A stretch of 64,000 nt of DNA from Rhizobium sp. BT04 (GTDB lineage: Bacteria > Pseudomonadota > Alphaproteobacteria > Rhizobiales > Rhizobiaceae). The stretch lies in assembly GCF_030053135.1 (NCBI RefSeq), contig NZ_CP125648.1, forward strand, positions 152,651 through 216,650. The letters are read 5' to 3'. Shown in pieces: positions 33,766 to 43,114 of this stretch. The notes under the pieces were generated by a model. It was not told the origin of the DNA, searched no databases, and saw only the letters and a program-made list of their open reading frames with translations. Numbering within the stretch: the stretch's first letter is position 1; each line of letters starts with the position of its first letter. The translations under genes were made by a program, and so were the position numbers.

Positions 33766-34233
33766 ATGTATCGGACGATCATCTGCGGCATCGGCATGGG
33801 TTCCAGGGAAACGGCGAGCCGACTTCTGCGCCGGGCTGCTGCGCTGGTGGACGAAGGCGGAAGCATCGTCGTCATGCACGTCATCGAGAATATCCCCCGC
33901 CGTCACCTGACGGAGCTTCCCGAGGAATTCGAAACGACCGCCATCCTCGATGCCGAAAAGAAACTTGCATCGCTCTGCAAGGAGATGGGGATTCCGGCGA
34001 CGATCGAGGTTCGTATCGGCGTTGCCGCCTCCGTGCTCGTCTCCGTCGCAAGGGAGAAATCGGCCGATCTCATCCTGCTTTCATCCCATGTGACGGATAT
34101 CACCGACTACGTCTTCTCCTCGATCGTCGACAAGGTCGTGCGTCACGCCGGGTGCTCGGTTCTCATCGATCGGCGACCCGACCCCGCGCATGAAGGCTCG
34201 GCGCCTCAAGTGGAAGACGCGGCGTTGTTCTAG
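33766..34233 (+). CDS. Universal stress protein (UspA family)
   Basis: 155 residues from MYRTIICGIGMGSRETASRLLRRAAAL (GGA about 7 nt upstream; an open frame to 33577 is not family-like). Single Usp domain with SIVVMHVIENIPRR, SADLILLSSHVTDITDYVFSSIVDKVVRHAGCSVLI. The ATP-binding GxxG-x9-G(S/T) pattern is absent, so it is likely of the non-ATP-binding class. A FixK/FNR-type promoter upstream implies induction at low oxygen, as in nodules (inference). cbpA and cbpM follow. Confidence 0.9.
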   Translation: MYRTIICGIGMGSRETASRLLRRAAALVDEGGSIVVMHVIENIPRRHLTELPEEFETTAILDAEKKLASLCKEMGIPATIEVRIGVAASVLVSVAREKSADLILLSSHVTDITDYVFSSIVDKVVRHAGCSVLIDRRPDPAHEGSAPQVEDAALF

Positions 34234-34352
34234 TTCCGCTGCGGATTGAGGAGGTCGAGCACCGCGACCGGCCTCCCCTCCCCGGCGGCGGCCGACAACC
34301 TATATCATCCCCAAGCCAACCAGCAGTATTCGCTGCCTGACCGGAGATATGC

Positions 34353-35267
34353 ATGAGCCAGGATCCATATGAGCTTCTGGGCGTAAAGCGGGATGCGACG
34401 CAAAAGGATATTCAAAGCGCGTTCCGCAAGCTCGCCAAGAAACTTCACCCCGACCTCAACCCCGGCGACAAAAAGGCCGAGGAACGGTTCAAGGAAATTT
34501 CAACCGCCTACGAGATCTTGAGCGACGAGGAAAAACGCGGACGCTTCGATCGCGGCGAGATCGATATAACAGGCGCCGAGCGGGCGCAGCGCAATTATTA
34601 CCGCGACTATGCCTCGAAGAGCGGCCCTGGCGATCCCTATCACAACAGCGCCGGCTTTGCCGATTTCGGCGATGCCGACGATATCTTTGCAAACTTTTTT
34701 TCGCGCCGGGCGGGAGGCGGCCAGACCCGTGGTCGTGGCCAGGACCGCCAGTTCTCCATGGAGGTCGATTTTCTCGAGGCGGTCAACGGCACCAAAACCG
34801 AGATCAAGCTGCCGAATGGTCCGGCGCTCGACGTGCAGATCCCGCCGGGGACGCGCGACGGCCAGACTTTACGGCTGCGCGGCAAGGGCGAGCCGGGCAT
34901 CGGAGGCGGGCCGACGGGTGATGCCCTGATCGCAATCCGTGTGGCCCCGCACCGCTTCTTCACGCGAGACGGCGACGATATCCGCCTGGAACTGCCGATC
35001 TCCCTCAGCGAGGCCGTGCTCGGCGGCAAGGTTCGTGTGCCGACGCCGTCCGGACCAGTCAATTTGACGCTGCCGCCTCATTCGAACAGCGGCAAGGTCC
35101 TGCGTCTCAAGGGCAAAGGTGTTGCAAAACGCGGCGGCGAACACGGCGACGTCTACATTTCGCTGAAGATTGTACTGCCCGACGCCCCGGATGAACGGCT
35201 GACGGCCTTCATGAAGGAATGGGCAACGGCAAACTCCTACGATCCGAGAAAGTACATGGAGGCTTGA
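34353..35267 (+). CDS. cbpA: DnaJ-like co-chaperone CbpA
   Basis: 304 residues. J-domain at 1-70 with the HPD motif ([30 protein letters not shown]). There is no zinc-finger domain, and two C-terminal beta domains are present ([93 protein letters not shown]). This is the CbpA architecture. It stimulates DnaK, and the modulator gene cbpM follows 2 bp downstream. It may share the low-oxygen promoter of the stress gene. Confidence 0.93.
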   Translation: MSQDPYELLGVKRDATQKDIQSAFRKLAKKLHPDLNPGDKKAEERFKEISTAYEILSDEEKRGRFDRGEIDITGAERAQRNYYRDYASKSGPGDPYHNSAGFADFGDADDIFANFFSRRAGGGQTRGRGQDRQFSMEVDFLEAVNGTKTEIKLPNGPALDVQIPPGTRDGQTLRLRGKGEPGIGGGPTGDALIAIRVAPHRFFTRDGDDIRLELPISLSEAVLGGKVRVPTPSGPVNLTLPPHSNSGKVLRLKGKGVAKRGGEHGDVYISLKIVLPDAPDERLTAFMKEWATANSYDPRKYMEA

Positions 35268-35269
35268 TC

Positions 35270-35593
35270 ATGGATGATCTCGAATTCCGTCTTTACTTGA
35301 AAATCGACATCGTCCAGCTCGACCTCTGGATCGAACAGGGTTGGCTGATCCCCGAGACGTCAGGCGGCCAACGGCAATTTCGCGACGCCGATGTCGCCCG
35401 TGCCCGGCTGATCCTGGACCTCATGGGAAACATGGGCGTCAACGAAGCCGGCGTCGATATCGTCATGGAGTTGGTGGACGAGTTGCACGGCCTGCGGGGA
35501 ACGATGGGCAAGTTGATGACCGCCATCGGCAGGCAGGAGCAGGATGTTCAGCGCCGGCTGTTCGAGAGCCTCGAAGACATCAGCCGGCATTAG
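35270..35593 (+). CDS. cbpM: Chaperone modulator CbpM
   Basis: 107 residues from MDDLEFRLYLKID. A MerR-like fold (LWIEQGWLIPETSGGQRQFRDADVARARLILDLMGNMGVNEAGVDIVMELVDELHGL) ends in a coiled-coil tail. CbpM binds the J-domain of CbpA and inhibits it. GGAGG lies 7-8 nt upstream, inside the end of cbpA. Confidence 0.9.
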   Translation: MDDLEFRLYLKIDIVQLDLWIEQGWLIPETSGGQRQFRDADVARARLILDLMGNMGVNEAGVDIVMELVDELHGLRGTMGKLMTAIGRQEQDVQRRLFESLEDISRH

Positions 35594-35629
35594 TCCAAAC
35601 GATCGGCCGCATGCCTTCGGATATTCGCC

Positions 35630-36559
35630 TCAGGCGGTGAACCAGTAACGGACGATGTGGAAGAACAGTGGTGCGGCGAAGGTGATGGAATCCAGGCGGT
35701 CGAGCACGCCGCCATGTCCCTCGATCACATAGCCCCAATCCTTGGCGTTGAGATCGCGTTTGATCGCCGAGAGCACGAAGCCGCCGAAGAAGCCCGCGAC
35801 GACGATGACCGTGCTGATGGCCGCCGCCTGCAGCGGCGAGAACGGCGTAAGGCGATAGAGCAGCGTTCCCACGAGGATGGCCGAGGCGCCGCCGCCGAAC
35901 AGGCCTTCGAGTGTTTTCGAAGGGCTGATGTTCGGCGAGAAGCGGTGTTTTCCCAGGAGCTTGCCCCAGACATACTGGAAGACGTCGCTGAGCTGCACGA
36001 CGATGACCAGATAGACGAGAAGAAGTGCCGAGGGCGTGCCGGTCTGCAGCATGAGCAGCGCTGGGGCGTGGCTGATCGAATAGACCGTCAGCATCAATCC
36101 CCATTGAACCCTGGCGGTGCGCGCCAGGAATTCGTTGACATCGCCCGTCAGGGTCGCCACCGCCGGCAGGATCAGGAAGGCATAGACGGGGATGAAGATC
36201 GAAAAGAGGCCGTACCACGCCGTTCCGAGCAACAGGTAATGAAGCGGCAGGACCACGAAGAAGGATAGGAACAGTGCCAGATGATCGCCGCGCCGCGATG
36301 GCGTCAGCGTCCAGAACTCGCGAAGCGCCATGAACGACAGGAATGCGAACAGGATGATCGTCGCCGTATCGCCGAGCAGGAGCGCGCCGCCGAATACCGC
36401 GACCATGATCCACCAGGAGCGGATACGGGCGTTGAGGTTGTGCACGGTGGCGACGGAGCCGGGCTCGGTGGCGCGCCGCTGAAGGATGAAGCCGATGGCT
36501 GAGGCGACGGCCAGCAGGCCGAGGATCGCGGCAAGCACGATGGAGAAAAGACTGGTCAT
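35630..36559 (-). CDS. CdsA-type phosphatidate cytidylyltransferase
   Basis: 309 residues with about eight membrane spans. The CdsA signature is complete near the C-terminus: SAIKRDLNAKDWGYVIEGHGGVLDRLDS. It makes CDP-diacylglycerol from phosphatidate and CTP at the inner membrane. Its ATG overlaps the acyltransferase stop upstream, placing it last in a three-gene lipid operon reminiscent of E. coli ynbAB. It is probably a paralogue of the housekeeping cdsA, so no symbol is given. Confidence 0.9.
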   Translation of the reverse strand: MTSLFSIVLAAILGLLAVASAIGFILQRRATEPGSVATVHNLNARIRSWWIMVAVFGGALLLGDTATIILFAFLSFMALREFWTLTPSRRGDHLALFLSFFVVLPLHYLLLGTAWYGLFSIFIPVYAFLILPAVATLTGDVNEFLARTARVQWGLMLTVYSISHAPALLMLQTGTPSALLLVYLVIVVQLSDVFQYVWGKLLGKHRFSPNISPSKTLEGLFGGGASAILVGTLLYRLTPFSPLQAAAISTVIVVAGFFGGFVLSAIKRDLNAKDWGYVIEGHGGVLDRLDSITFAAPLFFHIVRYWFTA

Positions 36560-37176
36560 ACGACAGGCCCTCTGTCGGCGAGCTCGATGACCGCCGCACG
36601 GGCGCGGGCCAAGAACGCGCCCTTTTCCTCGCCAGGTTCGACGCGCAGCGGCTTGCCGAACCGCGCCGTGCAGGTGATCGGGACGATGAGCCAGCTTCCC
36701 TTCGGCAGGATGCGCTGGAGGTTGTCGAGATGGATCGGCACGAGATCGACGTCGGGGAAACGACAGGCAAGACGATAGATGCCGCTGCGGAACGGGGCGA
36801 TCTCATCGTTGGCGCTTCTCGTCCCTTCCGGGAAGATCAGGACCGAGCGCCCTTCCTCGAGCAGGCGCTCGACCGGCGCCAGCGGATTGCTGTCGGGCAG
36901 AGGTTTGCGGTCTATCAGGACGGCGCGCAGGCCTTTTTCGGCGATGAAACGGCGCAAGGCGCTCGTTCCCCAATAGTCGCGCGCCGCAACCGGATGGGTC
37001 AGCCGCCGCACCGGCCATGGCAGGGCGGCCATGACGGCAACGGTATCGACATGGCTGTTGTGATTGGCGAAATAGATGCGCCGGCGGGGGTCGGGCGCAC
37101 AGCCCCGCCACTCGCTTCGGGCGCCGACCAGGATGCGGACGATGAGCACGAGAAGGCGACGGATGAGCGCGATCAT
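36556..37176 (-). CDS. 1-acyl-sn-glycerol-3-phosphate acyltransferase family protein (PlsC-like)
   Basis: 206 residues from MIALIRRLLVLIVRIL. Catalytic NHNSHVD (the NHx4D motif) and the FPEGTRS block of PlsC are both present, after one N-terminal membrane segment. It acylates lysophosphatidate or a similar acceptor. The start overlaps the CDP-alcohol transferase stop upstream. Confidence 0.9.
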   Translation of the reverse strand: MIALIRRLLVLIVRILVGARSEWRGCAPDPRRRIYFANHNSHVDTVAVMAALPWPVRRLTHPVAARDYWGTSALRRFIAEKGLRAVLIDRKPLPDSNPLAPVERLLEEGRSVLIFPEGTRSANDEIAPFRSGIYRLACRFPDVDLVPIHLDNLQRILPKGSWLIVPITCTARFGKPLRVEPGEEKGAFLARARAAVIELADRGPVV

Positions 37177-37808
37177 AATCTCTCCAGCGAGCGGGCAAGT
37201 CTTATCGTGCGCGTGGTGCAGGTGACGAGGCTGCCGGCCGCGATGATGGCGGAGGCGAGCAGCAGAGACCAACGGCTGGCCGATATCAGCGTCTCCAAGC
37301 TCTGGGCGAGGAGGCCCGCGGTCAGTACCGCCATGCGGCGCTGTTTAGCCATGATGCCGCTGAAGTCTTGGGGAAGGCCTACCGCTCCTCCGAAGACCCT
37401 GATATAGGCGGTGAGTGCTGCAAGCAGCGCAGACAGCCAGCCGAGCCAAGCAAAGCCGCAGGCATAGCCGACCGCGACAAGAAGCAGGCTGTCGGCGATC
37501 CGATCGGGAAATTCATTATAGAGCGGCCCGCTCTTGGTTTTCTTGCCGCCTTCGATCGCGACCATCCCGTCCAGCAGATTGCAGACGAGCCGCAGCTGCA
37601 CCGAGATCGCCGCTGAGATCATGGCGATCGGATGTGCTGTGGACAGGATCAGCGACGCGCCGATGGCGGCGAAGACGACCGACAGCATCGAAATGGTGTT
37701 CGGCGTTACGCCGGTGCGCGCCAGCCATGCGCTGGTGCCGATCGCCCAGGACGAAGACCGGCTCGCGATCGGTCGCCGCGAGGCGTTCTGTTCTTCCCCC
37801 ATTTTCAT
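37173..37808 (-). CDS. CDP-alcohol phosphatidyltransferase family protein with variant motif
   Basis: About 211 residues (Met at 37808 or 37802; the frame stays open to 37859). Six spans. The family motif D-x2-DG-x2-AR-x8-G-x3-D-x3-D appears as NLLDGMVAIEGG...SGPLYNEFPDRIAD, so two of the four aspartates read Asn and the Arg is missing. Such variants form a YnbA-like subgroup. It would transfer a phosphatidyl group from CDP-diacylglycerol to an unknown alcohol. First gene of the lipid operon with an acyltransferase and CdsA-like enzyme. Confidence 0.85.
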   Translation of the reverse strand: MKMGEEQNASRRPIASRSSSWAIGTSAWLARTGVTPNTISMLSVVFAAIGASLILSTAHPIAMISAAISVQLRLVCNLLDGMVAIEGGKKTKSGPLYNEFPDRIADSLLLVAVGYACGFAWLGWLSALLAALTAYIRVFGGAVGLPQDFSGIMAKQRRMAVLTAGLLAQSLETLISASRWSLLLASAIIAAGSLVTCTTRTIRLARSLERL

Positions 37809-38076
37809 TTTCCCCAACCCTTGTCCTCCTTGCATAGCCTGCCAATGTCGTCGCGCCAAGCCGTAACGCCCTGTATATTCGGCCCGGGATCTCTCGCGCT
37901 GACGCGGAAAGAGCGCTTTTTGAAATCGAGCCTCGACCGCGGCAGAAAGCGGTGGCGTAGCGCTCCATGCCGCGTCCTTTCATCCAAGCCGCGACGCTAT
38001 ACGAATTTGGAAAAATCGGCTGAAGAAGACGGGGCGCAATGGACTGCGCAGCCTGATTTTTAAGCCCATTCGCTGC

Positions 38077-38104
38077 TTGACACATTTTTAGGCGCTACTA
38101 TGAT
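38077..38104 (+). promoter_or_regulatory. Sigma-70 promoter of the BMP-type importer operon
   Basis: Perfect TTGACA (38077-38082), a 16-bp spacer and TATGAT (38099-38104). Transcription would start near 38111, about 28 nt before the binding-protein ATG. AGGGGAG lies within that leader. The rest of the 37809-38138 gap shows no gene. Confidence 0.8.
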
Positions 38105-38138
38105 TTTTGAACCAAATGGTAAAAAAGGGGAGCAATCG

Positions 38139-39125
38139 ATGACCAAAGACATGCTGATTTCACGCCGGGCAGTGATCGCGTCCGGCATTGCGCTTGGGGT
38201 CAGCGGTTTCGCCCCGCTGGCAAGGGCGGCTGCGCCGCTGAAGGTTGCCGGCATTCATGCGTCGCCGGTTGAAAATGCCTGGAACTCCTGTCTGCACAAG
38301 GCGTTGCAGGACGCCGCCAAGGAAGGCGTGATCGAATATGTCTTCTCCGAAGGCGTCTCCGGCACCGACTATCCGCGCGCCATGCGCGAATATGCCGAAC
38401 AGGGCAACAAGCTGATCATTGGCGAGGCCTATGCGGTGGAAAAGGAAGCCCGGCAGGTCGCGGCCGACTATCCCGAGACCGCTTTCGTGCTCGGTTCGAG
38501 CGGCGAGCAGGCCGGTGACAATTTCGGCGTCTTCGGCACCTGGAACCATGACGGCGCCTATCTCGCCGGCATGCTGGCGGGCAAGATGACCAAGTCGAAC
38601 GTCGTCGGTTCGGTCGGCGCCATTCCGATCCCCGAGGTCAACATGCTGATCAACGCATTCGCGGCCGGCGTCAAGGCGGTCAATCCCGATGCAAAGCACC
38701 TCGTCTCGTTCATCGGTACCTTCTTCGATCCGCCGAAGGCCCGCGAAGCCGGTCTTGCCCAGATCGACGCCGGCGCCGACATCCTGTTCGGCGAGCGCAT
38801 CGGTACTGCCGATGCCGCCAAGGAACGCGGCATCAAGTCGGTCGGCTCGCTGATCGACTATACGCCGCGTTATCCCGACACGGTGTTTGCCAACGCCATG
38901 TGGTACTTCCGCCCGATCCTGGACGCTGCGATCGCCGATGTCGCGGCCGGAAAGCCGGTCGGCAGGAACTACACGTCCTACGGCCTGATGAAGGAAGGCG
39001 GCAGCGATATCGTCTTCGTGAAGGGCGTGGCGCCTGCCGAGGCGGAGGCTGCGATGGAGGCCAAGCGGGCGGAGATCAAGGCCGGCACCTTCGAAGTTCC
39101 GAAGATGATGGACGAGCCGAAGTAA
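38139..39125 (+). CDS. BMP-family ABC importer binding protein
   Basis: 328 residues from MTKDMLISRRAVIAS, whose SRRAVIA plus hydrophobic run suggests a twin-arginine signal, cleaved near ARAAA. BMP/PnrA-type fold: LKVAGIHASPVENAWNSCLHKALQDAA, GNKLIIGEAYAVEKEARQVAADYPETAFVLGSSG, FGVFGTWNHDGAYLAGMLAG. The family binds nucleosides and related compounds. First gene of an operon with an amidase, an RbsA-type ATPase, two permeases and a deaminase. Confidence 0.92.
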   Translation: MTKDMLISRRAVIASGIALGVSGFAPLARAAAPLKVAGIHASPVENAWNSCLHKALQDAAKEGVIEYVFSEGVSGTDYPRAMREYAEQGNKLIIGEAYAVEKEARQVAADYPETAFVLGSSGEQAGDNFGVFGTWNHDGAYLAGMLAGKMTKSNVVGSVGAIPIPEVNMLINAFAAGVKAVNPDAKHLVSFIGTFFDPPKAREAGLAQIDAGADILFGERIGTADAAKERGIKSVGSLIDYTPRYPDTVFANAMWYFRPILDAAIADVAAGKPVGRNYTSYGLMKEGGSDIVFVKGVAPAEAEAAMEAKRAEIKAGTFEVPKMMDEPK

Positions 39126-39133
39126 TCCGGCTC

Positions 39134-40546
39134 ATGCAAGGTGATGCGACGGATCTGGCGGCAGCGATCAGGCATGGCAGCCTGAGCGCTGCAGAGGCGA
39201 TGCAGGCTTCTCTTGCCGCAGCTCAGCGGCAGGAGCCGCTCGGCGCGATCGCCTATCTCGACGCCGCGATGGGTCTCGCCTCGGCGAATGACAGCGACCG
39301 GGAACGGCAGAGCGTGCACGATCGTTTTGCCGCCAGGCCCTTTGCCGGTGTGCCGACCTTGGCGAAGGATCTTGGCGGCCCCTTCGCTGGGCTGCCGGTG
39401 ACGGCCGGTTCCCGCCTCTTCGAAAGAAAGGGCGGTGAAGCGGATTCCGATCTCGCTAGCCGTTTCCGCGACGCCGGCTTTTGTCTGTTCGGCCTGACGA
39501 CGAGCCCGGAATTCGGCCTGTCGCTTGCGAGCGAACCGATGATCGGGCCTGTCTGCCGCAACCCGCTCGATCCGGCACGGACCGCGGGCGGCTCCTCCGG
39601 CGGTGCGGCGGCAGCGGTTGCCGCCGGGATCGTCGCCATTGCGCATGCCACCGACGCCGGCGGCTCGATCCGTGTGCCCGCTGCCTGCTGCGGCCTCGTC
39701 GGAATGAAGCCGACGCGCGGCGCCATCCCGGGCGGGCCATCCTTCGGCAACCACCTCGCCGGCATCGCCAGCGAACTCGCCGTCTGCCGTTCGGTGCGGG
39801 ATACCGCGCTGATTTTCGACAGGCTGAGCGGCAAATCGCGAGGACCTTTTCCGGACCCCTCCCCTGTTGATGGCGACAATGGCCGTTTGCGGATCGGCCT
39901 ATTAACCGATACCGGAGCGGCCTATCCGACGAAGGGTGATCGGCTCGCAACCGTCGAGGCCGCGGCTCGTGCCCTCCAGAGCGACGGGCACGTTATCGTT
40001 CCGCTGAGCTGGGCCGAGTTCGAATGGAGCGTCACTTCAAGCGGCCGCGCCTTCGCCGATATCGTCTCCGTCAACCTTGCGGCGCTCATCGAGGCTGCGA
40101 TTCTTGATGAAAGCAGGGCCGAGCCTCTGACACAGGCCTTCGCGGCGCGCGGACGGGCGCTTCCGGCCACATCGCTCTGGAACACGCTGAACGATGCCGT
40201 CCTGGTGAGCCATAAGCTCTGGACACTGTTCGACAGGATCGACTGCATTCTGATGCCGATGCTGTCTTCCGCACCTCTTGCGATCGGCTCCTTTCCATCA
40301 GATCATGCCGACACGGATCTGCATCTCGAGCGGATGACGGCATTTGCGCCGCTTGCCTGCCTCGCCAATATTTCGGGTTTTCCTGCTTTGACGCTGCCTT
40401 TCGGACAGGATGAGCACGCCATGCCGCTGCCGGTGCAGATCATGGCGCCGATGGGTCACGAGCCGCGTCTGCTGTCGCTTGCCGCACGCCTGGAGGCAGA
40501 GGGGCGATGGCAGCACCGTTTTCCCGTTGCAGGACTGCCGTCATGA
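39134..40546 (+). CDS. Amidase-signature hydrolase
   Basis: 470 residues, 8 bp after the binding protein. Ser-cisSer-Lys catalytic set: Lys in GVPTLAKDLGGP, GGSSGGAAAAVAAG, and the nucleophile in ATDAGGSIRVPAACCGLVGMKPTRG. It hydrolyses amide or ureido C-N bonds in the cytoplasm. Its place between the binding protein and ATPase genes, with ATGA coupling to the latter, implies that it processes the imported compound. Confidence 0.92.
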   Translation: MQGDATDLAAAIRHGSLSAAEAMQASLAAAQRQEPLGAIAYLDAAMGLASANDSDRERQSVHDRFAARPFAGVPTLAKDLGGPFAGLPVTAGSRLFERKGGEADSDLASRFRDAGFCLFGLTTSPEFGLSLASEPMIGPVCRNPLDPARTAGGSSGGAAAAVAAGIVAIAHATDAGGSIRVPAACCGLVGMKPTRGAIPGGPSFGNHLAGIASELAVCRSVRDTALIFDRLSGKSRGPFPDPSPVDGDNGRLRIGLLTDTGAAYPTKGDRLATVEAAARALQSDGHVIVPLSWAEFEWSVTSSGRAFADIVSVNLAALIEAAILDESRAEPLTQAFAARGRALPATSLWNTLNDAVLVSHKLWTLFDRIDCILMPMLSSAPLAIGSFPSDHADTDLHLERMTAFAPLACLANISGFPALTLPFGQDEHAMPLPVQIMAPMGHEPRLLSLAARLEAEGRWQHRFPVAGLPS

Positions 40547-42075
40547 CCGGGCCGGTGCTGGATATCATCGGCGTCAGCAAGCGTTTCGGCGCCAATCTCG
40601 CCAACGATGATATCTCCATGACGCTTGCCAAGGGCGAGGTCGTCGCCCTGCTCGGCGAGAACGGTGCGGGCAAGACCACGCTGATGAGCATCCTTTTCGG
40701 CCATTACATGCCGGATGCTGGCCGAATTCTGATCGAGGGCACGGAGGTGCCGCAGGGCAAGCCCCGTGCCGCGATCCGCGCCGGCGTCGGCATGGTGCAT
40801 CAGCATTTCTCGCTGGCACCCAATCTGACCGTTCTCGAAAATGTCATGACCGGCACGGAAAGACTGTGGTCCTGGCGCTCGGGAACATCCGCGGCACGCA
40901 GGAAGCTGCTGGCAATCTCCGAGCGCTTCGGCCTCAAGGTCGATCCGGATGCCCGCCTCGGCGACCTGTCGGTCGGCGAGCAGCAGCGTGTCGAGATCCT
41001 CAAGGCGCTCTATAACGATGCCCGCATCCTGATCCTCGACGAGCCGACGGCGGTGCTGACCAATATCGAGGCCGAACGGCTGTTCACGACGCTAAGGGAA
41101 ATGGCCCGCCAGGGCCTGTCGCTGATCTTCATCTCGCACAAGCTCGACGAGGTCATGGCGACTGCCGACCGCATCGTCGTCTTACGCGGCGGCAAGATGG
41201 TCGCCGAACGCAAGGCGTCGGAAACCAGCAAGGCGGAACTCGCCGAACTGATGGTCGGCCGCCGCGTGACGCGGCCCGTGCGCGAGCCATCGACACCGGG
41301 TGCGGTTGCCCTCGAAGCAGTCGGTGTGACGGTGCGCATCGGCGGCATCGATCGGCTGAAGTCGGTCAGCTTCCGGCTGCATCAGGGCGAGATACTCGGC
41401 ATCATCGGTGTTTCCGGCAATGGCCAGGCGGCGTTGGCGCATCTCCTCTCCGGCACGCTGTCGCGCAGCGGCGGGGACCTTCTGCTGTTCGGGGAAGCCA
41501 TCGGCAATCTTGGCGTCACCGATGTCGTCGAAGCCGGCATTGGCCGCATTCCCGAAGACCGCAACGAGGAGGGCGTGATCGGCGAAATGGCGATCTGGGA
41601 AAACGCCGTGCTGGAGCGGATCACCTCACCAGCCTTTTCGCGCCGCGGCCTCGTCAACCGCAAGGCGGGCATGGCCTTCGCGAGCGAAATTATCGACGGA
41701 TTCGATGTTCGCGGCGGCGGCCCTGCCATTCGCACCCGGCTGCTTTCCGGCGGCAATATGCAGAAGCTCATTCTCGGACGCAACCTGCATCGGCGGTCAC
41801 ATATCCTGATCGCCGCGCAGCCCGCACGCGGCCTCGATGAAGGGGCAGTGGCGGCCGTGCACGCCCGCCTGCTCGAAGCCCGCCGGCAAGGTACTGCCGT
41901 GCTGCTGATCTCGGAAGACCTCGACGAGGTGATCGCACTCGCCGATCGCATACAGGCAATCGTCGGTGGCCGCCTGTCACCGCCCGTCGAGGCGGGAGCC
42001 GCCGATGCCCGCAGGCTGGGGCTGATGATGGCTGGTGAATGGCAAGAGACCCTCGAGGCCGGCAATGCGATTTGA
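40543..42075 (+). CDS. Double-domain ABC ATPase of the BMP/nucleoside-type importer
   Basis: 510 residues from ATG 40543, overlapping the amidase stop. Domain 1 has GENGAGKTT, HQHFSLAPNLTVLENV, LSVGEQQRVEIL and LILDEPTAVL. Domain 2 has the atypical GVSGNGQAA Walker A, LLSGGNMQKLILGRNL and IAAQPARGLD, with Gln for the catalytic Glu. The degenerate second site is normal in this RbsA/NupA-like class. It drives the two permeases that follow. Confidence 0.93.
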   Translation: MTGPVLDIIGVSKRFGANLANDDISMTLAKGEVVALLGENGAGKTTLMSILFGHYMPDAGRILIEGTEVPQGKPRAAIRAGVGMVHQHFSLAPNLTVLENVMTGTERLWSWRSGTSAARRKLLAISERFGLKVDPDARLGDLSVGEQQRVEILKALYNDARILILDEPTAVLTNIEAERLFTTLREMARQGLSLIFISHKLDEVMATADRIVVLRGGKMVAERKASETSKAELAELMVGRRVTRPVREPSTPGAVALEAVGVTVRIGGIDRLKSVSFRLHQGEILGIIGVSGNGQAALAHLLSGTLSRSGGDLLLFGEAIGNLGVTDVVEAGIGRIPEDRNEEGVIGEMAIWENAVLERITSPAFSRRGLVNRKAGMAFASEIIDGFDVRGGGPAIRTRLLSGGNMQKLILGRNLHRRSHILIAAQPARGLDEGAVAAVHARLLEARRQGTAVLLISEDLDEVIALADRIQAIVGGRLSPPVEAGAADARRLGLMMAGEWQETLEAGNAI

Positions 42076-43114
42076 GCGCCGCGAGCACCGTCCGCTTTAC
42101 CTGCTGATCGTCACGCCCGTTATCGCGGTCGTCGCGGCGCTGGCGCTGGCGGGTATCCTGATCGCTATCGCCGGCGCGCCTGTTCTCGATGCGTATTGGC
42201 GCATCCTGACCGGAGCCTTCGGCTCGCGCCTCTCGGCGACCGAAACGCTGACGCGGGCAACGCCGCTGATGCTGACGGGACTTGCCGCCGCCGTCGCCTT
42301 CCGGGCACGGCTCTGGAATATCGGCGCCGAGGGCCAGTTCTATCTCGGCGCCATCGCCGTTGCGGCGGCGAGCTCGAAACTGCTGGGCAATCTTCCAGCC
42401 CCCATTCTCATTCCGTTGCTGCTCTTGGTCGGCGCCATTGCCGGCATGGTGCTGATCCTGATCCCGCTCTGGCTCAGGCTGCGCTTCTCCGTCGATGAGG
42501 TCGTCACCAGCCTGCTCCTGAACTTCATCGCCGTGCTTTTCGTCTCGATGCTGATCGATGGTGTCCTCAAGGATCCGCTCGCCTTCGGCTGGCCGCAGTC
42601 GCAATCCGTCAGCGATCATGCCATGCTGCCGAAGCTGATCGCCCGCTCGCGCCTGCATATTGGCTTTGCGATTGCTATCGGGCTGGCCGTCATCGTCCAT
42701 TTCGTCCAGTCCCGCACCGTGTTCGGCATGCAGTCGCGCGCTGCAGGCCTCAATCCCGCCGGTGCAGTCTTTGCCGGCGTCCCGCTCGGCAGAACGTTGG
42801 TGAAGGTCGCCTGTCTCTCTGGCGGGCTTGCAGGGTTGGCGGGAGCGATCGAGGTCATGGGCGTCAAGGGTTATGTGACGACCGATCTGTCGCCGGGCTT
42901 CGGCTATGCCGGTATTGTTGTCGCCATGCTCGCCAACCTCAATCCACTCGGCGTCGTCTTCGCCGCCATTTTCACGGCCACGATGTTCGTGGGCGCGGAT
43001 GGCATGAGCCGCGGCCTCGGCATCCCGACCTATATCGCCGATGTCACGGTGGCGCTGTCGTTGCTGACGATGCTGATCGCCTTGTTCTTTACCCAATACA
43101 GGATCCGGCGATGA
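42065..43114 (+). CDS. BMP/nucleoside-type ABC importer permease (first)
   Basis: 349 residues from MRFERREHRPLYLL, overlapping the ATPase end by 11 bp. Branched-chain-type permease with spans from LLIVTPVIAVVAALALAGILIAI and the family's TRATPLMLTGLAAAVAFRARLWNIGAEGQFYLGAIA and GVPLGRTLVKVACLSGGLAGLAGAIEVMG. Its last codons overlap the ATGATG of the partner permease. Confidence 0.93.
   Translation: MRFERREHRPLYLLIVTPVIAVVAALALAGILIAIAGAPVLDAYWRILTGAFGSRLSATETLTRATPLMLTGLAAAVAFRARLWNIGAEGQFYLGAIAVAAASSKLLGNLPAPILIPLLLLVGAIAGMVLILIPLWLRLRFSVDEVVTSLLLNFIAVLFVSMLIDGVLKDPLAFGWPQSQSVSDHAMLPKLIARSRLHIGFAIAIGLAVIVHFVQSRTVFGMQSRAAGLNPAGAVFAGVPLGRTLVKVACLSGGLAGLAGAIEVMGVKGYVTTDLSPGFGYAGIVVAMLANLNPLGVVFAAIFTATMFVGADGMSRGLGIPTYIADVTVALSLLTMLIALFFTQYRIRR

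Noticed and set aside
41800..41840. Gln instead of Glu in the second Walker B of the BMP-type ATPase (IAAQPARGLD)
   Set aside because: This is the normal state of the second domain in RbsA/NupA-like ATPases, not an anomaly.
41768..43096. 442-codon open frame on the minus strand
   Set aside because: Antisense to the BMP-type ATPase and permease genes and biased in composition; a shadow frame.
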